DNA of 35,182 nucleotides from NCBI GenBank assembly GCA_964351775.1, contig CAYGPQ010000049.1, positions 1 to 35,182 on the forward strand, written 5' to 3'. How positions within the stretch are numbered: the stretch's first letter is position 1; the number at the start of each line of letters is the position of its first letter. Below are positions 1 through 9,500 of this stretch, in pieces. A program made the translations under genes and the position numbers. This stretch comes from Kordia sp964351775. GTDB taxonomy: Bacteria; Bacteroidota; Bacteroidia; Flavobacteriales; Flavobacteriaceae. The notes beneath the pieces were generated by a model that saw nothing but the letters and a program-made list of their open reading frames with translations, made no database searches and was not told the DNA's origin.

Positions 1-308
1 ATCCCGTTTTCAACGGGATTAGTTCAACTAACAATGTTGAATGCGTCTAAAGGCTTCCCAACACTATATTATATTGAATACGAGAATATTATACGTTCAA
101 AACAGCAAAATTCGTCTGCAAATTTAGCAGATCCCGTTTTCAACGGGATTAGTTCAACTAACAATGTTGAATGCGTCTAAAGGCTCCCCAACACTATATT
201 ATATTGAATACGAGAATATTATACGTTCAAAACAGTAAAATTCGTCTACAAATTTATCAGATCCCGTTTTCAACGGGATTAGTTCAACTAACAATGTTGA
301 ATGCGTCT
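1..308. repeat. 130-bp tandem repeat, 2.4 copies, open at the left edge
   Basis: Units begin at 1, 131 and 261. Units 1 and 2 differ at four positions (55/185, 106/236, 118/248, 127/257), about 97% identity; the third stops at 308. Each unit opens with the hairpin ATCCCGTT-TTC-AACGGGAT, followed by a second inverted repeat TTCAAC/GTTGAA, then an AT-rich stretch. The length is not a multiple of three and no ORF crosses it, so it is non-coding. The array may continue beyond base 1. Its function is unknown; it could be a structured RNA, a protein-binding array or an intergenic repeat that expanded by slippage. Confidence 0.93.
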
Positions 309-327
309 TGCAGACTTTTCAACATTG
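292..327. other. Hairpin at the right end of the tandem array
   Basis: CAATGTTGAA at 292-301 is the exact reverse complement of TTCAACATTG at 318-327. An inner stem GTCT (305-308) pairs with AGAC (312-315) around the loop TGC. The left arm belongs to the last repeat unit and the right arm to unique flanking DNA, so this extended hairpin exists only at the array boundary. Confidence 0.7.
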
Positions 328-332
328 AGTTT

Positions 333-374
333 CACTAAAAAAAAGCTGCCCTAATTCAACTAAAGGCAGCTTTT
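333..374 (-). terminator. Intrinsic terminator of the LamG lipoprotein gene
   Basis: AAAAGCTGCC (341-350) pairs with GGCAGCTTTT (365-374) around a 14-nt loop. Read on the minus strand, the stem is followed by a run of eight T. It lies about 40 bp past the stop codon at 416. It also insulates the tandem repeats from this transcript. Confidence 0.88.
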
Positions 375-415
375 ACAATAAACTAAGTCACTAAACTAAC
401 TTAATAAACACTTAA

Positions 416-2422
416 CTATAAACAATTGTTGCAATCGGCTTCTAACGTAAATAGTGTAGAAACTTCATTTGGGTTTAGCGCAACTTTGTATACTCTTATA
501 TCATCTAAATGACCTTCAAAGCCATTTCCTAATATGTAATTCATTAATGGTGCGTTTCCAATATCAATTGTAGAATTCAAATCAGCATTTCGTTCTATTC
601 CATCACGGTATAAACGCACGGTATTGTTTCCATCTACAGTAAGTACTAAATGATGCCAATTTGTGGTATCAGTTGGTAAGTTGGCATCCATATTCCAAGG
701 ATCATCCCACAAACCATATCCAGAATTAGCGTCACTAAATACAGGCGTATTCAAATCGAATACACTGAGTTGAAAACCTTCACTCACCGTGGCTCCTTTT
801 TGAAATAATATTTCATAATTAGCAGGATCTGTATTTTGCATTTTAAACCAAAGACTTACCGAAAACGCATCACCTTGCACAATTTGATTTGCCGTCGTCA
901 CAGGAATTTGCACCATTTCGTTTCCGCTAAAAGCAATGGCGCAAGTAGGATTTCCGGCTCTATCAGAAACATAATTATAACTATTGTTTGATTCCCAATT
1001 GCTGACTAAATCTTTTACTTCGTTGGAAAATGGTAGGTACAGAATTAAATCGTTGGTTAAAACCGTATTGTTAGTACAGCAATCTTCTACTGTAATCGTA
1101 ATTGTATACACTTGAAACATTAAGTTTGCATCTTCAATACGTAAATACAATGTTTCTTGCAATGATGTGTTTGTATAGATATTAGGCAATATATTTGTAT
1201 TCGTATCTGCATCCACTTGTGTAGTATGAAATGAAAAAGTATATGCTTGTGTACAAACAATGTTGGATATGAATAGTGCTTCTAAGTTCATTTGTACAAA
1301 ACCATCATACGGATTTTCTTCATCACAAATAGTGGTGGTGCTATTTTCAAAACATTCAAATGGCGTAAAGTTTTCACAGAATTTTTGCAAGATAACTTCT
1401 TGGTTTCCGCTATGTAATTGCAATCCATTGTCGCTACATTCGTCAATAATCCATGAACCATTAAAGCTGGTAATACTTGAACTTATATTGGTAATATTTA
1501 AGACTAAATTTCCTTGCGAAGTCGTTACTTCCCAATTTCCTTCGTAAACTGTACTGCTTGTCGGTTCTGTTGAAAATGTAAATGAACCATCTGCATTGAA
1601 ATAGAATTCATATATTAATTGAGTGTTTCCATCCAAGTTGGTAATGCGCCAAAAACAGTCCAACAAGTTTTCAGTTACTAGTGTTTGGGTACAATCTGCA
1701 TCATTATAATTATTGTCATCATCTTCATCGCAGGTATTTTCCGCCGCAGCGATTGCCGCTTGCAAAGCTTCATTGCTGTTTACAGAAATACTAGTTCCGT
1801 CAGCTTGTATCAAATTGATTGGATAGTTGATACTTGCCAAAATTCCATCCGAAAGCGTTTCCAAAAAGTAATACAATGCTTCGTCGTGCGTGATATTAAT
1901 AGTTTCAATCACTTCAAAATTGATATCGTACACTGCAATGCTAAACGGATATTGAAAATCAATACATTCAATGTCAATATCTGGCTGATTTGGTCCAGCA
2001 CAGCTTGAAATTTGTGTGCCTAATTGTGCTTGATTTTCTATGATAATTTCTGTGTAATCACTTAATATAATCGTAATTGGATAGGTAATAGTAACCGTTT
2101 CATCATTGGATTGATTCAATAATTCAAGAATTGCACCGTAATCATTCACACTATTTACTACAACTGTGGTTCCGTTTACAGCAACCGTTACAGGCAAATC
2201 GACCAAGAAACAGTTTGCACCATCAATAATATTATCCGCAGAACCATCCAGCAATGTCATACGTTCCATCAATCTCGGCAATGTGGTATTTGCCATCAAA
2301 ATTGCTTCTGAGTTTGGCGTTGATACCTCATCATTTTCTTCCTGACAAGCATTGAAGCAGAGAACTATCGCGAACAGCGAAAAAAGTTTTTTTATAAATT
2401 TTAGGTGAGGGATTATATTCAT
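416..2422 (-). CDS. Multidomain surface lipoprotein with C-terminal LamG-like domain
   Basis: The 668-aa protein starts with a lipoprotein signal ending LCFNAC (lipidated Cys about residue 26), followed by an acidic stretch. Residues about 65-145 and 150-235 look like two related copies of one module: each has a YPI segment, a D-x-T acidic turn and a closing Cys. Next comes a lipocalin-like beta-rich segment (about 255-360, beginning LLDCFWRITN), a further beta domain (about 365-450), and a LamG/concanavalin-like jellyroll from about 460 to the end, with the typical DDIRVYKVALNPNEV strand. LamG domains bind carbohydrates or proteins, so a role in binding at the outer surface is inferred. It is divergent from the sigma/FecR/TonB genes and may be their target or partner. 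The exact ligand is unknown. Confidence 0.85.
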   Translation of the reverse strand: MNIIPHLKFIKKLFSLFAIVLCFNACQEENDEVSTPNSEAILMANTTLPRLMERMTLLDGSADNIIDGANCFLVDLPVTVAVNGTTVVVNSVNDYGAILELLNQSNDETVTITYPITIILSDYTEIIIENQAQLGTQISSCAGPNQPDIDIECIDFQYPFSIAVYDINFEVIETINITHDEALYYFLETLSDGILASINYPINLIQADGTSISVNSNEALQAAIAAAENTCDEDDDNNYNDADCTQTLVTENLLDCFWRITNLDGNTQLIYEFYFNADGSFTFSTEPTSSTVYEGNWEVTTSQGNLVLNITNISSSITSFNGSWIIDECSDNGLQLHSGNQEVILQKFCENFTPFECFENSTTTICDEENPYDGFVQMNLEALFISNIVCTQAYTFSFHTTQVDADTNTNILPNIYTNTSLQETLYLRIEDANLMFQVYTITITVEDCCTNNTVLTNDLILYLPFSNEVKDLVSNWESNNSYNYVSDRAGNPTCAIAFSGNEMVQIPVTTANQIVQGDAFSVSLWFKMQNTDPANYEILFQKGATVSEGFQLSVFDLNTPVFSDANSGYGLWDDPWNMDANLPTDTTNWHHLVLTVDGNNTVRLYRDGIERNADLNSTIDIGNAPLMNYILGNGFEGHLDDIRVYKVALNPNEVSTLFTLEADCNNCL

Positions 2423-2437
2423 AGTTTCATTGCATTT

Positions 2438-2461
2438 GCATACCCTAGTTTTCTAGTATGC
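2438..2461. promoter_or_regulatory. Inverted repeat in the divergent lipoprotein/sigma promoter region
   Basis: GCATAC (2438-2443) and GTATGC (2456-2461) flank CTAG-TTTT-CTAG. The element sits 15 bp upstream of the lipoprotein start codon at 2422 and about 90 bp upstream of the sigma factor start. It could be an operator for the divergent pair or a hairpin in the lipoprotein leader mRNA. The function is inferred from position and symmetry only. Confidence 0.45.
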
Positions 2462-2551
2462 TATTACTAAAACAACTTCGATGGCAAAATTCCCACCTAT
2501 ACAAATTAAAAAATTTATGTTTACTTTTAGCTCAAAATTCAACCACCATTC

Positions 2552-3067
2552 ATGCCAAAACCATTACATCATAATATATGCAACGAGTTGATGTTTTCTA
2601 AAATTTTTAAAAAACATTACCAAAGCTTGTATTCCTACTTGTATTATAAGTTTGGTGATTATTTGAATCCGGAAGATAAAGCGCAGGAAGCTTTTACAAA
2701 ATTGTGGCAAAATTGTGGCAAGGTAACTCCCGAAAAAGCAAAAAGTTATGTATTTACTATCGGGAATAATATGATGCTGAATGAAGTAAAACATCACAAA
2801 GTAGTACTACAACATCAACAGATAAAGCCAAGATCGCATACCAACGAGAATCCTGAGTTTTTAATGCAGGAACAAGAATATTTGCAGAAGTTACAGCGTG
2901 CGATTGACAATTTGACCGAATCTGAACGCGTTGCTTTTTTGATGAATCGTGTGGAAGGAAAAAAACACAAAGAGATTGCAGCCTTACTTGACATTTCGAC
3001 AAAAGCGGTGGAAAAACGTATTTATAGAGCGTTGAGCAAGTTGCGGGAAGAGATTGAGGAGCTTTGA
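2552..3067 (+). CDS. ECF RNA polymerase sigma-70 factor
   Basis: This 171-aa protein has the two-domain layout of extracytoplasmic-function sigma factors. Region 2 (about residues 20-85) contains HYQSLYSYLYYKFGD and PEDKAQEAFTKLW, the latter matching the region 2.1/2.2 core-binding helix. Region 4 (about 115-168) contains LTESERVAFLMNRVEGKKHKEIAALL and a helix-turn-helix ending KAVEKRIYRALSKLR. It is followed by a FecR anti-sigma gene and a TonB-dependent receptor, the standard cell-surface-signalling arrangement in Bacteroidota. The start may be ATG 2552 or the internal ATG at 2591 (residue 14); neither has a clear ribosome binding site. It probably directs transcription of the downstream receptor and perhaps the divergent lipoprotein. 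Confidence 0.93.
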   Translation: MPKPLHHNICNELMFSKIFKKHYQSLYSYLYYKFGDYLNPEDKAQEAFTKLWQNCGKVTPEKAKSYVFTIGNNMMLNEVKHHKVVLQHQQIKPRSHTNENPEFLMQEQEYLQKLQRAIDNLTESERVAFLMNRVEGKKHKEIAALLDISTKAVEKRIYRALSKLREEIEEL

Positions 3068-3200
3068 TTTTTGGGTTATGAGTTTATGAGTTTATGAGAA
3101 AAATAAATTTAAAATGTAAAACTCTAAATGTAAAAGTGAAAACTGCGACTGAAAACTGAACACTGCGACTAAATACTGTAAACTGAGACACAGGGGAATT
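3068..3200. repeat. Degenerate short direct repeats between sigma and fecR
   Basis: The 169-bp gap before fecR holds low-complexity direct repeats: GTTTATGA twice at about 3080-3096, then several variants of AAAACTGCGACTG over about 3138-3189 (aaaactgcgactg, aacactgcgacta, aaactgagac). Similar ACTG-rich strings recur in flavobacterial intergenic DNA as I recall them. No gene or clear terminator is visible. Confidence 0.6.
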
Positions 3201-3236
3201 TTAGATAGTAAGTTGTTATATAGACAAGTAACGATT

Positions 3237-4133
3237 ATGACACGAGAAGAATTAATACACAAATGGCTAGATCATGCGTTAACGCCTCAGGAATTGGAAG
3301 CTTTTAAACAGCTTGATGATTATGAGGAGTTAATGAAGATGCACAACGCCTTACAGTCTTTTAAAGCGCCAAACGTAGACGTGGAAGCCGCGTATGAGAC
3401 TGTTCAATCTAACAGAAAAAACACATCAAAACCTACTTCATGGCTGAAGCCATTGCTAAAAATTGCCGCAATTTTAGTGATTGGATTTGGCGCCTATATG
3501 TACGCAACTTTGCCAAACCTAACGACGGTTGAGACACTTGTTGCGAATAAAACACTCCTAGAATTACCAGATACTTCCGCAGTAACTCTGAATGCCGTAT
3601 CGAGTCTATCGTATGATAAAGACACTTGGAACGAACAACGCGAAGTCAACTTGAAAGGTGAAGCTTATTTTAAAGTAGCCAAAGGCGCTACCTTTCATGT
3701 TGTTACCGAAGACGGAATTGTCACTGTTTTGGGAACACAATTTAATGTAAAACAACGTACGCACTTATTTGAAGTTTTCTGCTATGAAGGTTCGGTAAGC
3801 GTTACACACAACAATGAAAAAGTAGTGTTAACTCCTGGAGAACGCTATTTAATATTGGATGGGAAACAAATTCGCAATGAAAAAGAAATGCTAAAAGAAC
3901 CTACATGGATTCGCAATGAAAGTTCTTTTAAAAGTTTACCTTTACGAGAAGTTATTCAAGAGTTTGAACGACAATACAATGTAACGGTTGACGTCAGCGG
4001 TATTGATGTTTCCCAAGTTTTTACGGGAAGTTTTACGCATACAGACATACATTTGGCATTGAAATCGATTACCATACCGTCGCAATTGAAGTATCAAAAG
4101 AAACAAAAATCGATTATTCTAAAACGTGATTAA
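3237..4133 (+). CDS. FecR-family anti-sigma factor (FecR plus DUF4974)
   Basis: About 298 aa from ATG 3237. An upstream in-frame TTG at 3213 is possible, but MTREELIHKWLD is the usual FecR beginning. The cytosolic N-terminal part would bind the sigma factor. One membrane helix follows (LLKIAAILVIGFGAYMYA, about residues 77-95). The periplasmic FecR domain (about 105-200) contains LPDTSAVTLNAVSSLSYD and GEAYFKVAK. The C-terminal DUF4974 domain (about 225-298) includes SFKSLPLREVIQEFERQY. In this family the periplasmic domain senses the occupied TonB-dependent receptor, and signalling releases the sigma factor. The gene overlaps the receptor start by 8 bp, so the two are translationally coupled. 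Confidence 0.93.
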   Translation: MTREELIHKWLDHALTPQELEAFKQLDDYEELMKMHNALQSFKAPNVDVEAAYETVQSNRKNTSKPTSWLKPLLKIAAILVIGFGAYMYATLPNLTTVETLVANKTLLELPDTSAVTLNAVSSLSYDKDTWNEQREVNLKGEAYFKVAKGATFHVVTEDGIVTVLGTQFNVKQRTHLFEVFCYEGSVSVTHNNEKVVLTPGERYLILDGKQIRNEKEMLKEPTWIRNESSFKSLPLREVIQEFERQYNVTVDVSGIDVSQVFTGSFTHTDIHLALKSITIPSQLKYQKKQKSIILKRD

Positions 4134-6426
4134 AAAACGCGTACTCACTTTTCTCACTTTTTTTTGCTTCTTTCTTAGTTTTCAATGTAGTAATGCACAA
4201 GAAAATCAAGAGAATAAAGTCTTGCTGTCTAAATTATTGCCTAAAATTCAGAAACAATACGATGTTGTTTTTTCGTATGTAGATACCGTTTTAAAAAATG
4301 TTTTGGTGACTCCGCAAGCAAAAACGATTTCACTTGAAGTATTGTTAGATGGTTTTGAACTCGAAACCAATCTCCGATTTACCTTAATTAATGGACGCTA
4401 TATTGCGATTACCGTTTTCAGAGATCAAATTCAAGAATTGGACGAGATCTATTTGACGGAATATATTGCTTCTGGAATTTCCACGAATAGAACTGGACAA
4501 ATTACCGTAAAACCCAAGAGTTTTAGCATTCTACCCGGCGTTACCGAACCTGATGTTTTACTCACCATTCAAGCTTTACCCGGAATTTCCAGTGTGAACG
4601 AAACGGTTTCAAACATTAATATTCGCGGTGGGACGAATGATCAGAATATTTTATTGTGGGACGATATTAAAATGTATCAATCTGGACATTTCTTCGGGTT
4701 GATTTCTGCATTTAATCCCTACTTTTTAAATAAAGTAATCGTAACAAAAAACGGTACAAGTTCCAAATTTGGCGATGGTGTTTCGGGAATGATTCAAATG
4801 CAATTGGACGAACATCCGAACGATTCTTTACTAGCTGGCGCAGGATTGAACTTGATTCATGCCGATGGTTTTGCTAAAATTCAACTGAATAAAAAAATGG
4901 AAGTACAAGTTTCGGCGCGTCGTTCCATTACCGATTTGTTAGAAACGCCTACCTACACTATTTATTTTGATCGGATTTTTCAAGATACCGATATTACCAA
5001 TAACAATCAGGATACGAACAATACCACCACGACCAATAGAGATTTTTATTTCTATGATATGAGCACGAAATTTATCTATGATATTTCTAAAACAGATAAT
5101 TTACAGGTTAGTTTTTTGAATATTTATAACGATTTAAGCTATACGGAAGAAGCAACTTTCAACAACCGACAACAAGCCGTCAATAGTGGCATTACCCAAC
5201 GAAATTTAGCCGCTGGCTTGACGTATAATCGTGAATGGACGCCTTCATTTTCCACGCAAGTACAATTATATACCTCAACCTATAATTTAGAAGCCACCAA
5301 TTTTAATATTGCCGATAATCAACGTTTGTTTCAAGAGAATGATCTCGTGGATAGCGCATTGAAATTTCACACAAAATATAGAATCAATGAAAATTTTACC
5401 ATTCAAAATGGCTATCAATTTTCTGAAATTGGCATTACCAATATTCAAGATGTGAGCAATCCGCAATTTCGGAGCAATCGAAAAGATGTCATGCGAAATC
5501 ATGCGGTATATGGGGAACTTAATTTTATTTCAGACAGTTACCGAACACTTTTAAATATTGGGTTTCGCGCAAATCAATATGAAAAGATTGATCAGTTTCG
5601 TTTGGAGCCACGTTTGAATTTTAGACAGCAATTCTCCAATCATTTTAGCGTGTTGGTTTTGGGTGAATATAAGAGTCAAGCTATTTCACAAGTCATTGAT
5701 TTACAGAATGATTTTTTAGGCATTGAAAAACGTCGTTGGACGTTGGCAAACGGAACTTCGGTTCCTTTGATTGAAAGTAAACAAGCTTCCATTGGCGTGC
5801 AATACTCAAAGAATAATTTGCTAATTAGCGCAGAAGCGTATCTTAAAAAAGTGGACGGAATTACCACGCGAAGTCAAGGTTTTCAGAATCAGTTTCAGTT
5901 TGTAAATGCTATCGGAAGTTATACCGCACAAGGAATTGATGTATTATTTAATAAGAAATGGCACGATTTCAACACTTGGCTGAGTTATTCTTTTAGCAAG
6001 AATGACTACGATTTTATATCCTTGAATAATGGCGAATCGTTCCCGAATAATTTAGATATTACACACAATGTAACTCTTGGCGGAACGTATACTTGGAAAG
6101 CGTACGAATTCTCGCTTGGAACTTATTATCGCACCGGAAGACCCACGACAACCCTTGGTGAACCACAAATTGTCAATGGAAACATCAATTACAATGCTCC
6201 AAACGCCGAAAATTTACAAGATTATTTCCGAACCGATTTTTCGGCAACCTATCAGTTGATGCTTTCGAAAAAGATAAAATCTAAAATTGGTATTTCCGTT
6301 TGGAATGTGTTTGATCAGCAAAATATTTTGAATGAATACTACAATTTAGACAACACCGTCATTTCCGAAATTCAGAATCGTGCGTTGGGTATTACGCCAA
6401 ATTTGAGTTTTCGTGTAGAGTTTTGA
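4126..6426 (+). CDS. TonB-dependent outer-membrane receptor with STN-like domain
   Basis: The 766-aa protein begins at GTG 4126; GTGATTAA contains both this start and the FecR stop. A signal peptide spans about residues 1-24 (hydrophobic FLTFFCFFLSF, cleavage near SNAQ). Residues about 30-100 look like the secretin/TonB short N-terminal (STN) domain that contacts FecR in transducing receptors. The plug (about 130-245) contains VTEPDVLLTIQALPGISS and NINIRGGTNDQNILLWDDI. The remainder is an Asn- and aromatic-rich beta-barrel with alternating strands, ending FRVEF. No SusD partner follows, so the substrate could be a siderophore, a peptide or something else; the sequence does not decide. Confidence 0.92.
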   Translation: MIKKRVLTFLTFFCFFLSFQCSNAQENQENKVLLSKLLPKIQKQYDVVFSYVDTVLKNVLVTPQAKTISLEVLLDGFELETNLRFTLINGRYIAITVFRDQIQELDEIYLTEYIASGISTNRTGQITVKPKSFSILPGVTEPDVLLTIQALPGISSVNETVSNINIRGGTNDQNILLWDDIKMYQSGHFFGLISAFNPYFLNKVIVTKNGTSSKFGDGVSGMIQMQLDEHPNDSLLAGAGLNLIHADGFAKIQLNKKMEVQVSARRSITDLLETPTYTIYFDRIFQDTDITNNNQDTNNTTTTNRDFYFYDMSTKFIYDISKTDNLQVSFLNIYNDLSYTEEATFNNRQQAVNSGITQRNLAAGLTYNREWTPSFSTQVQLYTSTYNLEATNFNIADNQRLFQENDLVDSALKFHTKYRINENFTIQNGYQFSEIGITNIQDVSNPQFRSNRKDVMRNHAVYGELNFISDSYRTLLNIGFRANQYEKIDQFRLEPRLNFRQQFSNHFSVLVLGEYKSQAISQVIDLQNDFLGIEKRRWTLANGTSVPLIESKQASIGVQYSKNNLLISAEAYLKKVDGITTRSQGFQNQFQFVNAIGSYTAQGIDVLFNKKWHDFNTWLSYSFSKNDYDFISLNNGESFPNNLDITHNVTLGGTYTWKAYEFSLGTYYRTGRPTTTLGEPQIVNGNINYNAPNAENLQDYFRTDFSATYQLMLSKKIKSKIGISVWNVFDQQNILNEYYNLDNTVISEIQNRALGITPNLSFRVEF

Positions 6427-6462
6427 CATTTCGATACAGATTGCCTAGAATCCATCCTAAAT

Positions 6463-6530
6463 TCTCGTAAAGACGAGATCAAAGAAGTAGCGTCATGCTG
6501 AACTTGATTCATCTCATCACAAGATCATTT
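6463..6530. repeat. Convergent intergenic repeat element with hairpin
   Basis: TCTCGT (6463-6468) pairs with ACGAGA (6473-6478) around AAAG. It is followed by GTCATGCTGAACTTGATTCA (starting near 6492), a variant of a sequence I recall as very abundant between genes in Flavobacteriia. It lies between the convergent receptor and S41 protease genes. It could act as a weak transcription barrier; no T-run terminator is visible. Confidence 0.55.
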
Positions 6531-6539
6531 TCAGTTTTG

Positions 6540-9500
6540 TTATTTTTTTAATTCTTTTAGTATGATTTCAATGGCTTTATCCAATTGTGGATGATCGCCG
6601 GCTAAACGTTGTTTTAAATTTTTACCAATATATACATCTGGTGCCACTCCGTGAGTTTCTAAATCTTTTCCATCTAAGGTATAACATCCCCAAGTTGGCA
6701 ATCGGTATGAAGAACCATCCACCAACGAATTACTGGTGGTAAAAATAATCCATCGATACGTTTCTGTTCCAACAATGGTTCCCATTTTCAACTCTTTGAA
6801 GCCCGCAGCCGTCATTTCTGCATCCGATAATGATTGTTCATTTATTAATAAAACGATTGGTTTATCACCATAATTGAAATTGGATTGACTCGTTAATTTC
6901 CCTTCTCTGTATTTCCAATTTAAGTATTGTTTTTGACGCAAGAAGTTCAATACCGCATCATGTACATTTCCTCCAGTATTGTAGCGTAAATCTAAAATTA
7001 GACCGCCTTTATAGGCTTCTTCACTCACTAAGTCCTCATAGAATTTAGTTAATTCTCCACCAGTCATATTTTTCATATGCACATACGCAATGCTATTTTT
7101 TGATTTTTCATCAACATACGCTTGATTTTGATCTTGCCATTCGTCATACAGTAAATCCCTAACATTCCAGAAACTTGTTGGATGCACATTCACACTGAAT
7201 TCTTTTCCGCTTCTACTAAAGGTCAAACTTATTTCTGACTCGAATTTAGGATTGGCAAAATACTGCTCTCTGTTAGATTTTGCAGTTACCCTTTTACCAT
7301 TTACAGCGACCAATTTATCTCCTTTTTTAAGGTCTTTTCCTTTAATATCTGTCGGTCCTTCAGAGACAATTCTTTCTATAATAAAAGGATTATCAGTATT
7401 AAAAATGATTCCTGTGGCTAGTGTTTGAGTTCCATAATAAACTTGTTCTTCTTTACCGTATGAATTAAATCCAAAGTGAGAAGTGTTTAATTCACCAAGC
7501 ATGTCGTTAAAAATTAATCTCAAATCGGCTCTACTAGACACATACGGCAAATAGGCGGCATATTCATCTCTTAATTTTTGCCAGTTTTCCCCATGAAAAT
7601 TTTCATCATAAAAATTCTCTTCCATTCCAGCCCAAGCTTCATAGTACATTTGATGAAATTCATCCGCTAATGATTTATTAAAACGATCCTCAATTTTAAT
7701 GGGTGTTAACTTATTCGCCTCTAAATTCACGCTACTTATACTTCCGTTTGATAGGATATAGTGTTTTTTATTAGAGGTAATCAATTGATAATTAGACATC
7801 GGTGTATCACTCAACTTGACCGTTTTATTTTCTTCAAAAGGTTCTAAAGTCGTTTTCCATAGTTTATATTTTCCTTGATCGTGATTTGATATGTATACAA
7901 TATGCGTTTTGTTTCCGTCATCTATCACCGTGATATTTCCTTGATTGCCAAATCTTGGACTAATCGTTGTTAATCTGTCCATCAATCCTTTTTCATTGAT
8001 CGTAACGATCACTTTTTCTTTTTCTTTTTCTTTCTCCTTTGTATCTTCGGTATGTTTTGCATCTTTTTCATCTTTCTTCTCCTCTTTTTCCGCTTCAAAA
8101 AGTTCGTTTATTTTATCTATTTTAAAAGGTTTTTCATACGTATCTAACGCCATTTGATATACTTTAGAATTTCCATTTCCTCCACTAGGGAAATTTGGCG
8201 ATATTCTTTCGGACGAGAAATATATATATTTTCCATCAGCAGACCAGAAGGGTTCAGATTCTGAAACTTTTGTTTTTGTAAGATTGATTGATTTTTTTGA
8301 AGCAATGTTGTACACAAAGATGTCCGCTTCAAAATCTCTATATGCATTGTATACAATATAATTTCCATCTGGTGAAAAATATGGGTTTGAGTTGTAAAAA
8401 CCCCACAATTCATCTTTCACAATCAATTCGCTTTTAAAGGTTTCTAAGTCAATGATATAGATTTCATTTCTACCACTTAAATATACTCCTTGGGTTTTAT
8501 CAGCATTCAACGTAATTTGTCTGCTATTACGTGCATTTTTTGTGAGCTGTTTGGTTTCAATTTTACCATTTGCACTGGTCACAAACCAATTGTAATAGCC
8601 CATATCTGATCTTGAAAATAATAAAGAATTATTGTCCTTTAGCCATTTTACTTCTTTAACTGCCTCTAAGGAATTGGTCGTTATTTCTTTTACAAATTTT
8701 CCTTTTACATCAGAAATGAATAGTTTTCCTCTGGAAACAAAAGCCATCTTTTTTCCATCAGAAGAAATATCAAAATAGGTAATATTCTTAGCTACCGCAT
8801 ACGACTGCTCTTTTTCTATGGTCGAATTATTGTTGATATTGATATTCAACTTCTTAGAAGACTTTTTAGCAACATCATATACAAACAATTGATAGTCTTT
8901 TCTAAACACTACTTTTTCACCATTTGCGCTTACTTTAGGCCACATAATGGAGGTAGAAAAATCAGTCAACCTTTTTGGAATTCCATTTTCTAGTAGATAC
9001 AAATTGTATTCGCCATGATGCGCATCTGATTGAAAATATACATTTCCAGCTTTATCAATGGTTGCCGCAAAATCTTTTCCTCTATACGTTGTATGTTGTG
9101 TGTATACTTTTGTTTTTTCATTGTACGATTTGATATCCGGATTGTAATCTCCTTTGTATCGTTTTCTATGGGCAAAACGTGAACTTTCCCAAGATTCATT
9201 AAAGTAAATGTCTTGTGTTTTTGGATGTTGAACTACATTATGAATTGTATTAAAATAATGTTCAACCGTTCTTTTGGGCGTTCCTCCATCAATAGATACT
9301 GTATAATTGGTCATTGAATTATACCTGTTGGATGTAAAGTTGATTGTTTTGCTATCCCAATTCCAAGAAGATACGTTGTCATTTCCTTGATGAAAAGTTA
9401 ACTGTGTAATTTTACCACCGTTGAGCGGCATGATGTAGACATCATTATTTCCATATTGATTGCTAGAAAACGCTACCCATTTCCCATCGGGAGAAACACT

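Noticed and set aside
1..308. CRISPR array
   Set aside because: The whole 130-bp unit repeats, including what would be the spacers, and no cas gene is present.
1685..2008. Plus-strand 107-aa ORF opposite the lipoprotein gene
   Set aside because: It lies wholly inside the lipoprotein gene on the other strand and has no family features or start signal.
7945..8157. Plus-strand 70-aa ORF rich in Phe and Ser
   Set aside because: It is the antisense of the Lys/Glu linker of the S41 protease; the composition follows from the repeat tract.
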